Source: Bacteroidaceae bacterium (GTDB lineage Bacteria; Bacteroidota; Bacteroidia; Bacteroidales; Barnesiellaceae_A). Taken from it: 48,390 nt of DNA. The position numbers and the translations under genes are program-made. Shown piece by piece: positions 35,089 to 43,802 of this stretch. The notes beneath the pieces are model-generated. The model did not search any database. It was not told the DNA's origin and saw only the letters and a program-made list of their open reading frames with translations. The stretch lies in the NCBI GenBank assembly GCA_017532725.1, contig JAFXIZ010000035.1, positions 1-48,390 on the forward strand, given 5' to 3'. The first letter of the stretch is position 1. Each line of letters opens with the position of its first letter.

Positions 35089-35940
35089 TTATTTTCTGTC
35101 GCGCAGACGCACTTTCATCGAGCCTATCGGCAGTTTTCCTTCGAGTTGCAGTGGTATAAAGTCATCGACACTTACCCAAGCCGATATCTTATCACTCTTT
35201 TTCGACCCGTCTTCATTGTAGAAAAAGAAGCGTATATAGTGGGCTTGATACTCTGTATCGCCTATTTCTATCGCTTTTATGCCCTGATACTCCAACTCGA
35301 GTGTTTCAATCTGCCTGCCCGAAAATATGTAGGTCTTTATCACATCGCCTACATTCATCGTGGCATACGACAAGTTGCGCAAACGATAGAATATACTTAT
35401 CATATCATATACGGCACCTTCTTTGCCTATAGTGAATTGCTTGTTATAGTCCTTGCCCGGGCGTGTAATGTGTGTATCGCCTATGGTGGAATCATTGCGA
35501 TAGACAAAGTTTATTTCGTTCACTTGATGATATTTTCCCTCACGCGACACCTGCTTGTAACTGATAGGGTACAAATCGGGGGCTTGCATTACCGTTGTGA
35601 GCGTATCGCGCACCTTCATAATACCATCGGCAAAGGGAGTTGTCGAGGCTATCACTTGCGCTTTGTATCTATTGCCCTCGCGCACAATGGATAGTGAGCC
35701 ATCGGCTGCTTTTACCCACAATATACCCCATTGGTATATCACGTCATATTGCAGATGCTCGTCGGCTATGGGAGTAGTGTTTTGCGCCGACACTGCCGAC
35801 GCGCCACAATACGTTGTGCCGAGAACACTAAAAATTATTGATAGGACGAGGATTGCCACCCAACGTTGGTGCACCACCGTAGTTCTGAGGATATCCACTG
35901 TTTTGATAGTAAGAGTCGTTGTGTTCATTTTGATGTTCAT
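35089..35940 (-). CDS. DUF3108-like exported protein
   Basis: A 283-residue exported protein with a hydrophobic signal segment (VAILVLSIIFSVLGTTYCG) and a beta-rich body (LQYDVIYQWGILWVKAADGS, AYWVSVDDFIPLQLEGKLPI-like WVSVDDFIPLQLEG) that I place in the DUF3108 group; its function is unknown. The start is uncertain: the ATG shown overlaps the preceding gene by 113 nt; a GTG at 35877 or 35874 gives a more standard short signal peptide and a 50-nt overlap. Sits between the Ig-like lipoprotein gene and purN. Confidence 0.75.
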   Translation of the reverse strand: MNIKMNTTTLTIKTVDILRTTVVHQRWVAILVLSIIFSVLGTTYCGASAVSAQNTTPIADEHLQYDVIYQWGILWVKAADGSLSIVREGNRYKAQVIASTTPFADGIMKVRDTLTTVMQAPDLYPISYKQVSREGKYHQVNEINFVYRNDSTIGDTHITRPGKDYNKQFTIGKEGAVYDMISIFYRLRNLSYATMNVGDVIKTYIFSGRQIETLELEYQGIKAIEIGDTEYQAHYIRFFFYNEDGSKKSDKISAWVSVDDFIPLQLEGKLPIGSMKVRLRDRK

Positions 35941-37825
35941 CGTCTTCGTTTTCTTCTTTGACAGGTTTTTCCTCTTTGGGTTTATTTTTCTTTATGGCAA
36001 GTGGCTTCTGCTTGTCTATGGCAGTATTATAGATGTTCCACTCTTGCTCGACATTCCAATAGGCACGCAACTCCAACTCGTGAGGATAATAATAGACCTC
36101 CTCGGGCTGTTGTTTAAGGTCGTAATTGCCGGTATCATACTTGTCATTGTGGTTACTGTCGATAAAGAGTCGGGCATAATATGTACCGGGTTTTACGTAA
36201 GTAAACTCTGCGCCTCCATCTTTGACCGGCGCACTCATTACGGGCTTATCGCTGCTGTTCAACAACACAACAATTGCGCTATCGCTCACACCCGAAATGG
36301 CAAAATATAGGTTGGAGTACTCTTGCAGCGACTTGATTGTAAAATCGCGTTTGAACTTATCGGTATGCAATCCATACATATCCACTACAGCCATCGAATC
36401 TGCTTCCAGACGGTAAGCACCTTCGGGTTTCCACTTATGCTTGAGCAAATATCGCCTGATAGATAGCGTATCCTGTGTTATCGAATAGGCCGTGTCGGGG
36501 AGGCTGTTCCACACAGTATCGCGCTTTTCGTAGAGATGAAAAGCCGACAAGTCAATACTGTCGATGGGCGTTTCGAAGGTTATAGAGATAGGCTTGTTTA
36601 CATCCATTTTGCCACTTATCGACACATCCATCTTGGCAAAGACGGTAGGTACGACCTCGGGAAGCGAGTCGTTCTTGGCTCTCTTTTTACTCTTCTTGGA
36701 TTTCTCCTTGGGGGCACGATACACCATCGTGAGGGTATCATCGTACAACGACAACTCATTCAACGTATCGGTGCGATAATACTGCATAGCAACCTTCAGT
36801 GTGTCGATATTATACACCAACGAGTCTTTTATCCAATAATACAATGTATCGTTGGTATGATTCTTTTCCAGCACATACCAATTATCCTTGGCATCGAAGT
36901 TAAGAGGTGTCACAACAGGCACCGAATCGTGAGGAGCGGCAAAGATATACTCCAACTTGCGTCGTTCCTTACGCGTATTGCTATCGAGATATCGGCTCGG
37001 CTTTTGTTCATTAAAAGCCATCAACAATATATTGTTGGGATAGAACTTATTATAATCTATATGTATAATAGTATCGACCGTAGCCGAGTCGGTAAATATC
37101 GTGTCGATATATTGTTGTGGCACAGCATAAGGCGATAGAGTGCTGTCGCCAAAGGCAATATCCTCGGTAGGGTTGTCAAATCGATAGTTGCGATTCATAT
37201 CCTTGAGTGCCACTATTCGATAATTGCCCGGCTTGAGGTTGCGAATGGTAAAGTGTCCCAGCGCATCGCTCGCCGTAATGCGCTCCATAGGCAATGTCTT
37301 GAACGCCGTATCATCGAGGTTGGTATAAACACCCACCAACATACCGGTGATAGGCTCGAGGTCGGCGGCATTGAGCAGAATACCCGATATCTGCAACGAG
37401 TCGCGCGACTCGCCCGTGGAGAAAGAGAACGAAAATCCGTCGAGAGGATTTCTCTCATTATTATCTACTATAGAGTTGCTGAAGTCGATTGTATAAGTCG
37501 TATTCGGAAGCAAAGAGTCTTGCAACTCCACCCTCACCTTCTTGCCCTGCGCCTGTATCTTGGGCATATTGATTTGAGGAGGCGAAATAATAACCTTCTC
37601 CGACGGCTTGTCAATCTGTATTATCTCATCAAACTCTATCTCCAACTTATTCTTCGTAAAATTGCGCGAGTCGGGAAGAGGATTACTCTTTACAAAGACA
37701 GGGGGTGTTTTATCCCGAGGGCCACCACTCGGGCGCGACATATTGGCACACGAGAAGAGTATCGATGCCAGCACGGCAAGGAGCAATACAACGGGTAAAT
37801 ATCGAAGTTGCGAATAATTCTTCAT
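35828..37825 (-). CDS. Ig-like (SbsA-type) domain lipoprotein
   Basis: A 665-residue lipoprotein: MKNYSQLRYLPVVLLLAVLA leads to a lipobox Cys in LFSCANM, followed by SRPSGGPRDKTPPVFVKSNP, the characteristic start of this Bacteroidetes family. The SbsA-like Ig domain covers about residues 30-130 (NKLEIEFDEIIQIDKPSEKV; PNTTYTIDFSNSIVDNNERN). A carboxypeptidase-regulatory-like beta domain (residues about 140-220) and long Asp/Lys-rich strands follow. The last 60 residues are charged then Asn/Gly/Tyr-rich (QNSGYPQNYGGAPTLGG). Start set at the ATG at 37825 because the extension begins at a TTG three codons upstream. Probable periplasmic or surface scaffold; function unknown. The divergent partner is secDF. 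Confidence 0.85.
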   Translation of the reverse strand: MKNYSQLRYLPVVLLLAVLASILFSCANMSRPSGGPRDKTPPVFVKSNPLPDSRNFTKNKLEIEFDEIIQIDKPSEKVIISPPQINMPKIQAQGKKVRVELQDSLLPNTTYTIDFSNSIVDNNERNPLDGFSFSFSTGESRDSLQISGILLNAADLEPITGMLVGVYTNLDDTAFKTLPMERITASDALGHFTIRNLKPGNYRIVALKDMNRNYRFDNPTEDIAFGDSTLSPYAVPQQYIDTIFTDSATVDTIIHIDYNKFYPNNILLMAFNEQKPSRYLDSNTRKERRKLEYIFAAPHDSVPVVTPLNFDAKDNWYVLEKNHTNDTLYYWIKDSLVYNIDTLKVAMQYYRTDTLNELSLYDDTLTMVYRAPKEKSKKSKKRAKNDSLPEVVPTVFAKMDVSISGKMDVNKPISITFETPIDSIDLSAFHLYEKRDTVWNSLPDTAYSITQDTLSIRRYLLKHKWKPEGAYRLEADSMAVVDMYGLHTDKFKRDFTIKSLQEYSNLYFAISGVSDSAIVVLLNSSDKPVMSAPVKDGGAEFTYVKPGTYYARLFIDSNHNDKYDTGNYDLKQQPEEVYYYPHELELRAYWNVEQEWNIYNTAIDKQKPLAIKKNKPKEEKPVKEENEDDEHQNEHNDSYYQNSGYPQNYGGAPTLGGNPRPINNF

Positions 37826-37936
37826 ACCAAACAATATAAATAGTGGGCGTAAAGGTACAAAAAAAGAATATGCAGAGCAAAAATAGACCCTTTTGCCTCC
37901 AACTTTCTATTAAAAAAACAAATAAAACACGTTAAA

Positions 37937-37968
37937 TTGCTGTATGAAAAAAAAAAGCAGTATATTTG
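37937..37968 (+). promoter_or_regulatory. secDF promoter (TTG, -7 TATATTTG)
   Basis: TTG at 37937-37939, 21-nt spacer, perfect TATATTTG at 37961-37968; TSS near 37975 and a leader of about 47 nt. A near-consensus box for the divergent Ig-like gene lies at 37850-37857 (TACCTTTA on the minus strand). Confidence 0.65.
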
Positions 37969-38021
37969 CACGCTAAATAAAATGCGAAAATCTATAAATT
38001 TAAAAAATAAAAATTAGACAA

Positions 38022-40997
38022 ATGCAAAACAAAGTTTTTACCGGAGTGATTGCTGCTTTGCTGGCTTTGATATGCTTGTTCTACCTCTCTTTTTCGATGG
38101 TGACATCACACCACAATGCAAAAGCCGAGGAGTATGCAGCAGGCAATGAGGCCTTGTACAAAGAGTATATCGACTCAATTTCGACCGAAAAGGTCTATCT
38201 CGGGTATTACACCTATCAACAATGTCGCGAAATGGAAATCGGCTTGGGTCTTGACCTCAAGGGTGGTATGAACGTAACACTTCAAATCTCGGTTGCCGAC
38301 GTTTTGAAACAACTTTCAAACAACAACCCCGATCCCAATTTCAACAAAGCCATTGCCAACGCTGTAGCCAATCAAGCCGACAACAATGACTTTTTGCAAG
38401 TTTTTGTTGAGGAGTACAAAAAATTGGATCCCAACGTTCGCTTGGCAGCCATCTTCAGCACTCACGAGTTGAAAGAGCGCATCAAACCCGGCTCTACAAA
38501 CGACGAGGTTATCACAGTATTGCGTGAAGAACTCAACACTGCAGTTGACAACTCATACAACGTATTGCGTAACCGTATCGACCGTTTCGGTGTTGTTGCT
38601 CCCAACATCCAAAAGTTGGAAAAAGATGGTCGTATCCTTGTTGAGTTGCCCGGTGTAAAAGAGCCCGAGCGTGTTCGCAACCTCTTGCAAGGTACTGCTA
38701 ACCTTGAGTTCTGGGAGACTTATAAATATGAAGAATTGGTAGCCGCATTGCAATCGGTAAACGGTGCATTGGCAACAGCCGCTGCTCGTCAAGCCGAGGC
38801 CGACACTACTGTTGTAGCCGAGGTTGCTGAAAATGTAGCCGACACTGTTGCTACTGACAGCGTGAGCGCAGCCCTCGAAACATTGGTTGCCGAGAACGAC
38901 GAGGCTGCTCAATTTGAGCAATTCCGCAAACAAAATCCTTTGTTCGCAGTTCTCGTTCAAGACAACTTCCAAGGCTCGCCCATCATCGGTTTTGCTCACA
39001 AAAACGACACTGCCGAGGTTAACCAAATGTTGGCAAGCAAGTTGGCTCAAGATATTTTGCCCTCAAACCTCGAGTTGCGTTGGACTGTAAAAGCCATCGA
39101 CGAGAAAGAGACTTACTTCCAACTCATTGCCTTGAAATCGGGCAAAGGTGGTCGCGCAGCAATGTCGGGCGATGTTGTAGTTGATGCTCGTGATGACTTC
39201 GACAAATATCGTGGTGGCTCGGTAGTTCATATGGAAATGAACAGCCAAGGTGCCAAAGAGTGGGAGAAACTCACAGGCAACAACATCGGTAACGCTATCG
39301 CTATCGTACTTGACGACCAAGTATATTCATTCCCCAATGTAAACGGCGCCATTGCCGGTGGTAGTTCTGAAATCTCGGGTGGTTTCACTCCCGAAGAGGC
39401 TAAAGACTTGGCAAACGTACTCAAATCGGGTAAAATGGCTGCCGGTATCAACATCATCCAAGAGGATGTTATCGGTCCTTCGTTGGGTCAAGAGGCTATC
39501 AACAGTGGTATAATTTCGTTTATCGTAGCATTGGTTATCTTGATGATATATATGGTAGCCGTTTACGGTCTCATCCCCGGTATGGTAGTAAACGTAGGCT
39601 TGCTCATCAACTTCTTCTTCACAATGGGTATTCTTGCTTCTATCCAAGCAGTGCTCACACTTTCGGGTATCGCCGGTATCGTGTTGGCATTGGGTATGGC
39701 TGTGGATGCCAACGTGCTTATCTTCGAGCGTACTAAAGAGGAGTTGCGTGCAGGTAAAAACCTCAAGACTGCTATCGCCGATGGTTATAAGAACGCATTC
39801 TCGGCAATCTTCGACTCTAACCTTACCTCTATCATCACAGGTATTATCCTCTTGATGTACGGTACAGGTCCTATCAAGGGTTTTGCCACTACTCTTATCA
39901 TTGGTATCGTTATTTCGTTCTTTATCGCTGTATTCCTCTCTCGCATTGCTTTGGAGTGGATTTCGGATAAAGAATGGGGTAAAAATATTACATTCACAAC
40001 AGGTCTTTCAAAGAACATTCTTGTAAACAACAACTTCAATATCTTGGGTAGCCGTAAGATTGGTTTCATCATTTCACTTGCATTGGTAGTGATTATGACT
40101 ATCTCATTCTTCGCTCGTGGTGTGAACCAAGGTATCGACTTCTCGGGTGGTCGCAACTATGTTGTTCGCTTCGATGAGGCTGTAAATACTCAAGAGGTAC
40201 AACGTATGCTCGCTCCTCAATTCGAGGGTAGTTCTTTGTCGGTAATCACAATTAGCAGTGAAAACCAAGTGCGTGTATCGACCAACTACCGTATCGCCGA
40301 GAACGATGAAAACATAGACCAAGAGATTCTTGAGAAACTCTACACCGGCTTGACTTCGTTGGTAGGTGAGAAGGGCGTTGACGCATTCGAGGCAGAGAAC
40401 GTGATGAGCGTTCAGAAGGTTGGTCCTTCTATCGCCGAGGATATTAAGATTGGTGCTATGTGGGCTGTATTCTTCTCGCTCATCGCCATCTTCTTGTACA
40501 TCTTGTTGCGTTTCCGCGACATCGCTTTCTCAGTGGGTACTTTGGTATCGTTGGCATTTACTTCATACGTTATCATCGGTCTTTACTCACTCTTCTATGG
40601 TATTATACCTTTCTCAATGGAGATTGACCAAACATTTATCGCGGCTATCCTTACCGTTATCGGTTATGCTGTGAACGATACCGTGGTAGTATTCGACCGT
40701 ATCCGTGAAGAGGTACAACTCTATCCCAAACGCAATCGTGCCGAGGTTATCAACTACGCCCTCAACAGCACATTGTCGCGTACAATGAATACTTCATTGA
40801 GTACTGCTGTCGTTTTGTTGGTAATCTTCATCTTGGGTGCCGACACAATCCGTAGTTTCGTATTCGCTATGTTGGTTGGTGTTATCGTAGGTACATTCGC
40901 AACCTTGTTTGTTGCAACTCCTATCGCATTCGAAATCCAAAAACGTCGCTTGGCGAAAAAAGGTCTTTCGTTTGACGAGTCGGTTCTCAAAAAATAA
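38022..40997 (+). CDS. secDF: SecDF protein-export membrane subunit fusion
   Basis: A 991-residue fusion of SecD and SecF, the proton-driven translocase partner that pulls exported proteins across the inner membrane. SecD half: GLGLDLKGGMNVTLQIS, a large periplasmic head (residues about 60-470), then six membrane segments with LGMAVDANVLIFERTKEEL. SecF half starts near residue 670 (IGFIISLALVVIMTISFFAR, GIDFSGGRNYVVRFDEAV) and has its own membrane segments with GYAVNDTVVVFDRIREEV. Both halves carry the conserved Asp of the proton path. A long Glu/Ala/Thr-rich insert sits in the P1 head (residues about 250-305). Strong promoter and strong terminator: monocistronic. Confidence 0.97.
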   Translation: MQNKVFTGVIAALLALICLFYLSFSMVTSHHNAKAEEYAAGNEALYKEYIDSISTEKVYLGYYTYQQCREMEIGLGLDLKGGMNVTLQISVADVLKQLSNNNPDPNFNKAIANAVANQADNNDFLQVFVEEYKKLDPNVRLAAIFSTHELKERIKPGSTNDEVITVLREELNTAVDNSYNVLRNRIDRFGVVAPNIQKLEKDGRILVELPGVKEPERVRNLLQGTANLEFWETYKYEELVAALQSVNGALATAAARQAEADTTVVAEVAENVADTVATDSVSAALETLVAENDEAAQFEQFRKQNPLFAVLVQDNFQGSPIIGFAHKNDTAEVNQMLASKLAQDILPSNLELRWTVKAIDEKETYFQLIALKSGKGGRAAMSGDVVVDARDDFDKYRGGSVVHMEMNSQGAKEWEKLTGNNIGNAIAIVLDDQVYSFPNVNGAIAGGSSEISGGFTPEEAKDLANVLKSGKMAAGINIIQEDVIGPSLGQEAINSGIISFIVALVILMIYMVAVYGLIPGMVVNVGLLINFFFTMGILASIQAVLTLSGIAGIVLALGMAVDANVLIFERTKEELRAGKNLKTAIADGYKNAFSAIFDSNLTSIITGIILLMYGTGPIKGFATTLIIGIVISFFIAVFLSRIALEWISDKEWGKNITFTTGLSKNILVNNNFNILGSRKIGFIISLALVVIMTISFFARGVNQGIDFSGGRNYVVRFDEAVNTQEVQRMLAPQFEGSSLSVITISSENQVRVSTNYRIAENDENIDQEILEKLYTGLTSLVGEKGVDAFEAENVMSVQKVGPSIAEDIKIGAMWAVFFSLIAIFLYILLRFRDIAFSVGTLVSLAFTSYVIIGLYSLFYGIIPFSMEIDQTFIAAILTVIGYAVNDTVVVFDRIREEVQLYPKRNRAEVINYALNSTLSRTMNTSLSTAVVLLVIFILGADTIRSFVFAMLVGVIVGTFATLFVATPIAFEIQKRRLAKKGLSFDESVLKK

Positions 40998-41025
40998 TAG
41001 CAATAGTTAATTAAACCTATATGCG

Positions 41026-41060
41026 AGAAGGTACGTCACAACAACGACGTACCTTCTTTT
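41026..41060 (+). terminator. Intrinsic terminator of secDF
   Basis: AGAAGGTACGTC / GACGTACCTTCT, perfect 12-bp stem, 8-nt loop, then TTT. The antiporter promoter begins 20 nt later. Confidence 0.92.
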
Positions 41061-41079
41061 TATTTACAACACTTTTTTC

Positions 41080-41087
41080 TACCTTTG
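41080..41087 (+). promoter_or_regulatory. Promoter of Kef-type antiporter (-7 box)
   Basis: TACCTTTG, perfect TAnnTTTG, 18 nt before the ATG at 41106. An in-frame TTG at 41085 lies inside the box and is not the start. Confidence 0.65.
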
Positions 41088-41105
41088 CAGTCAAATCAAT
41101 GTCGT

Positions 41106-43256
41106 ATGCTCAACGGATTATTCACATTGCCTATTGACAATCCTGTACTGATATTCTTTATCGTACTCGCCATTATATTATTGGCTCCTATTCTGCTGAA
41201 TAGGTTTCGCATACCTCATATCATAGGACTCATCATCGCCGGTATTATCATAGGCCCTCACGGGCTCAATCTGTTGGCTCGCGATAGCAGTTTTGAGATT
41301 TTCGGGCAAGTAGGTATTCTCTATTTGATGTTCTTGGCCGGTCTTGAGATGGATATATTCTCATTGTTGCGCAATCGTAAGCCGGGTACAATATTCGGAC
41401 TGCTCACCTTTGGTGTCCCTATGATATTGGGAACTGTTGCAAGCCACTACCTGTTGCAACTCGATTGGGTTACAGCAATGCTCCTATCGAGTATGTTTGC
41501 ATCGCACACACTCATTTCATACCCTATAGTGAGTCGATATGGTCTTAACCGATATGCACCTGTTACCGTTGCCGTTGCAGGTACAATCTTCGCCATATTG
41601 GGCGCATTGGTGGTGTTTGCCATTATTACAGGCTCGCTCTCGGGCGATATGAGTGCCGGATATTGGGTACGTTTCACCCTGATGGTAACGGCATACGCGC
41701 TATTTATCATTTATGCCTATCCTCGACTCATACGGTGGTTTTTCAAGACCTATAGCGACAATGTTGTTCAATTTATCTTTGTATTGGCACTTGTCTTTCT
41801 ATCATCGTTTATAGCCGAGGCTATAGGGCTGTTGTCTATCATAGGTGCATTCTTTGCCGGTATTGTACTCAATCGCTACATACCTTCGGTATCGCCCCTG
41901 ATGAACAGGCTGGAGTTTGTAGGTAACGCTCTGTTCATTCCCTACTTCCTTATAGGGGTAGGAATGCTCATCGACCTTGGTGTGCTGATAGAACACCCCG
42001 AGATGCTACTTGTTGCGGCCATAATGTGCATCATAGCCCTATCGACCAAGTGGATTGCCGCTTGGCTCATCCAGCGCATCTTCCACTACTCGGCAACCGA
42101 TCGCCGACTTATATTTGGTATAACAACAGCCAAGGCGGCTGTATCGTTGGCTGCTGTTATTGTGGGTAGAGATTTGGGCGTTTTCGATGATGCTATTCTC
42201 AACGGCACAATTATTATGATATTGGTAACTTGCACCGTCAGTTCTATTATCACCGAACGCTCGGCAAGTAAAACCGTCGTGCGCCTGCAAGATGAGGAGC
42301 CCACCGATAATGCCGAGAACGTCGTTAGCGAGGAACGTATCCTCATCCCTGTAGCAAATCCTGCCACTGTTGAGGGCTTGGTAAATATGGCTCTGTTGAT
42401 GAAAAATCCCAAGAAAAGCAGCCCTATTTACGCACTCTTTGTCAACGACGATACCAAGCAAGGCAGCCAATATGCAGCCAAACGCATACTCAATCACGCC
42501 GCCAAGGCAGCCTCTGCCGCCGATGTTTCGCTTGTACCTATATCGAGGTACGACCTAAACATTGCAAGTGGTATTATCCACACCATCAAGGAGCAAAACA
42601 TCAGCGAGGTTGTTTTGGGTTTGCACCACAAGGCCAATATTGTCGATTCATTCTTCGGTGTAAAGATTGAAAACTTGTTGCGTGGTACGCACAAGATGGT
42701 ATGGATAACCAAGTGTGTGACCCCTCCGGCTGCTACTACGCGCATTGTGGTATCGGTACCTCCCAAGGCCGAATACGAAACAGGATTTGCATCGTGGATA
42801 GACCGTTTGGCGCACATCTCACAGCAAATAGGCTGTCGAATACTCTTCTATGCCTACGCTTCGACCATACCACACATACGCGCTGCAATTCAAAGGGGGC
42901 GTTACAAGATACGCCACGAGTACAACCAAGTGGAGTCGTGGGATGATATGTTGTTGCTCCCCAAGGTGGTGCTTGACGACGACTTGTTTGTGGTTGTTGC
43001 GGCGCGCAGAGCTTCGGTATCATTCGAATCGGACTATGAGAAACTGCCCTCATTCCTTACCCAATATTTTGCCGACAACAACCTCATTGTTCTCTATCCC
43101 GAGCAATTTGGCACTGCGACACCCGATACATTGACCTTCCACGACCCACTATCGCAATCGGCCGAATCGAGTTCTCATGGCTTGCTGGGCATTCGCGATG
43201 GTATAGAACGATTGACTCGCTGGGGTAAGAAAATATTAGCCGGCAAGAAGAAGTAA
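41106..43256 (+). CDS. CPA2 Kef/NhaS3-type cation:proton antiporter with C-terminal Usp domains
   Basis: A 716-residue membrane protein. Residues about 10-390 form a 12-13 helix transporter of the monovalent cation:proton antiporter-2 family (NRFRIPHIIGLIIAGIIIGP; FLAGLEMDIFSL; the later TTAKAAVSLAAVIVGRDLGV region). Residues about 410-700 are cytoplasmic and look like two universal-stress-protein-like domains in tandem (RILIPVANPATVEGLVNMAL; then TTRIVVSVPPKAEYETGF), which may bind nucleotide and regulate transport. Substrate may be Na+ or K+. The start was set by the promoter. It ends at a bidirectional terminator. Confidence 0.9.
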   Translation: MLNGLFTLPIDNPVLIFFIVLAIILLAPILLNRFRIPHIIGLIIAGIIIGPHGLNLLARDSSFEIFGQVGILYLMFLAGLEMDIFSLLRNRKPGTIFGLLTFGVPMILGTVASHYLLQLDWVTAMLLSSMFASHTLISYPIVSRYGLNRYAPVTVAVAGTIFAILGALVVFAIITGSLSGDMSAGYWVRFTLMVTAYALFIIYAYPRLIRWFFKTYSDNVVQFIFVLALVFLSSFIAEAIGLLSIIGAFFAGIVLNRYIPSVSPLMNRLEFVGNALFIPYFLIGVGMLIDLGVLIEHPEMLLVAAIMCIIALSTKWIAAWLIQRIFHYSATDRRLIFGITTAKAAVSLAAVIVGRDLGVFDDAILNGTIIMILVTCTVSSIITERSASKTVVRLQDEEPTDNAENVVSEERILIPVANPATVEGLVNMALLMKNPKKSSPIYALFVNDDTKQGSQYAAKRILNHAAKAASAADVSLVPISRYDLNIASGIIHTIKEQNISEVVLGLHHKANIVDSFFGVKIENLLRGTHKMVWITKCVTPPAATTRIVVSVPPKAEYETGFASWIDRLAHISQQIGCRILFYAYASTIPHIRAAIQRGRYKIRHEYNQVESWDDMLLLPKVVLDDDLFVVVAARRASVSFESDYEKLPSFLTQYFADNNLIVLYPEQFGTATPDTLTFHDPLSQSAESSSHGLLGIRDGIERLTRWGKKILAGKKK

Positions 43257-43278
43257 CACAAACCTACATACAACCAAT

Positions 43279-43320
43279 AATAAAGGGTGCGCCAACTTTT
43301 GTGATGGCGCACCCTTTATT
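43279..43320. terminator. Bidirectional terminator between antiporter and SPFH-tail gene
   Basis: AATAAAGGGTGCGCCA / TGGCGCACCCTTTATT, a perfect 16-bp stem with a 10-nt loop, between convergent genes; T-rich on both sides. Confidence 0.92.
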
Positions 43321-43339
43321 TTCTACGATAAAACCTTAC

Positions 43340-43756
43340 TTACTCTACGGGCTTTGCTTTTGCCTCCAATATGGGCAAGTTGGCCTCGGTAGGTATGTAT
43401 ATAACTTTGTCGGTAGCAGTGTTTTGCTGACGTACCCACAAATATTGTATGTAAGTAGGTGTTATTGAGCCATTCTCGATGCTGATGGCTTCAGCAGCAC
43501 CTTTGGCACGTTCCACCTCGGCTTGAGCATTGAGTTTCTCGGCCTCAAGGTTGGCTTTGGCTTCTTCAATCTTGATGCGACGATTTTGCTCGGCTTTGGC
43601 AAACTCGGCTCTACCACTCATCTCCTGACTCCACACTGTATAAGTAGGAATTGCAAACATAAAAAAGGCAATTACCAACGCGAAGGTCAATACTATCGAC
43701 CAATAGAACGATGCGTGGTAAGTTACTGTTCCTTGCGATCTTGTGATGAATTTCAT
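43340..43756 (-). CDS. Small membrane protein resembling the tail of an SPFH protein
   Basis: A 138-residue protein with one transmembrane helix (about residues 19-40, SIVLTFALVIAFFMFAIPTY), a charged Ala/Glu/Lys coiled coil (45-90, EAKANLEAEKLNAQAEVERA) and a C-terminal block (YIQYLWVRQQNTATDKVIYI) that looks like the end of prohibitin/stomatin-type (SPFH) proteins. The SPFH domain itself is absent. Either this is a stand-alone Bacteroidetes small membrane protein or a reduced SPFH derivative; I cannot tell. It is downstream of sufS by 46 nt and may be transcribed with it; a bidirectional terminator follows. Confidence 0.75.
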   Translation of the reverse strand: MKFITRSQGTVTYHASFYWSIVLTFALVIAFFMFAIPTYTVWSQEMSGRAEFAKAEQNRRIKIEEAKANLEAEKLNAQAEVERAKGAAEAISIENGSITPTYIQYLWVRQQNTATDKVIYIPTEANLPILEAKAKPVE

Positions 43757-43802
43757 AATGTGATGTTTTTAAAAATGAATAATTATTGTCTGATAATTCG
43801 CT

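Noticed and set aside
41085..41105. Upstream alternative starts (TTG at 41085; likewise TTG at 6375, 27026 and 37834, GTG at 31931 and 45050)
   Set aside because: Four lie within or upstream of a perfect -7 box, one would overlap the sufD stop, and the Ig-like one adds only three codons before an ATG with a proper lipoprotein signal.
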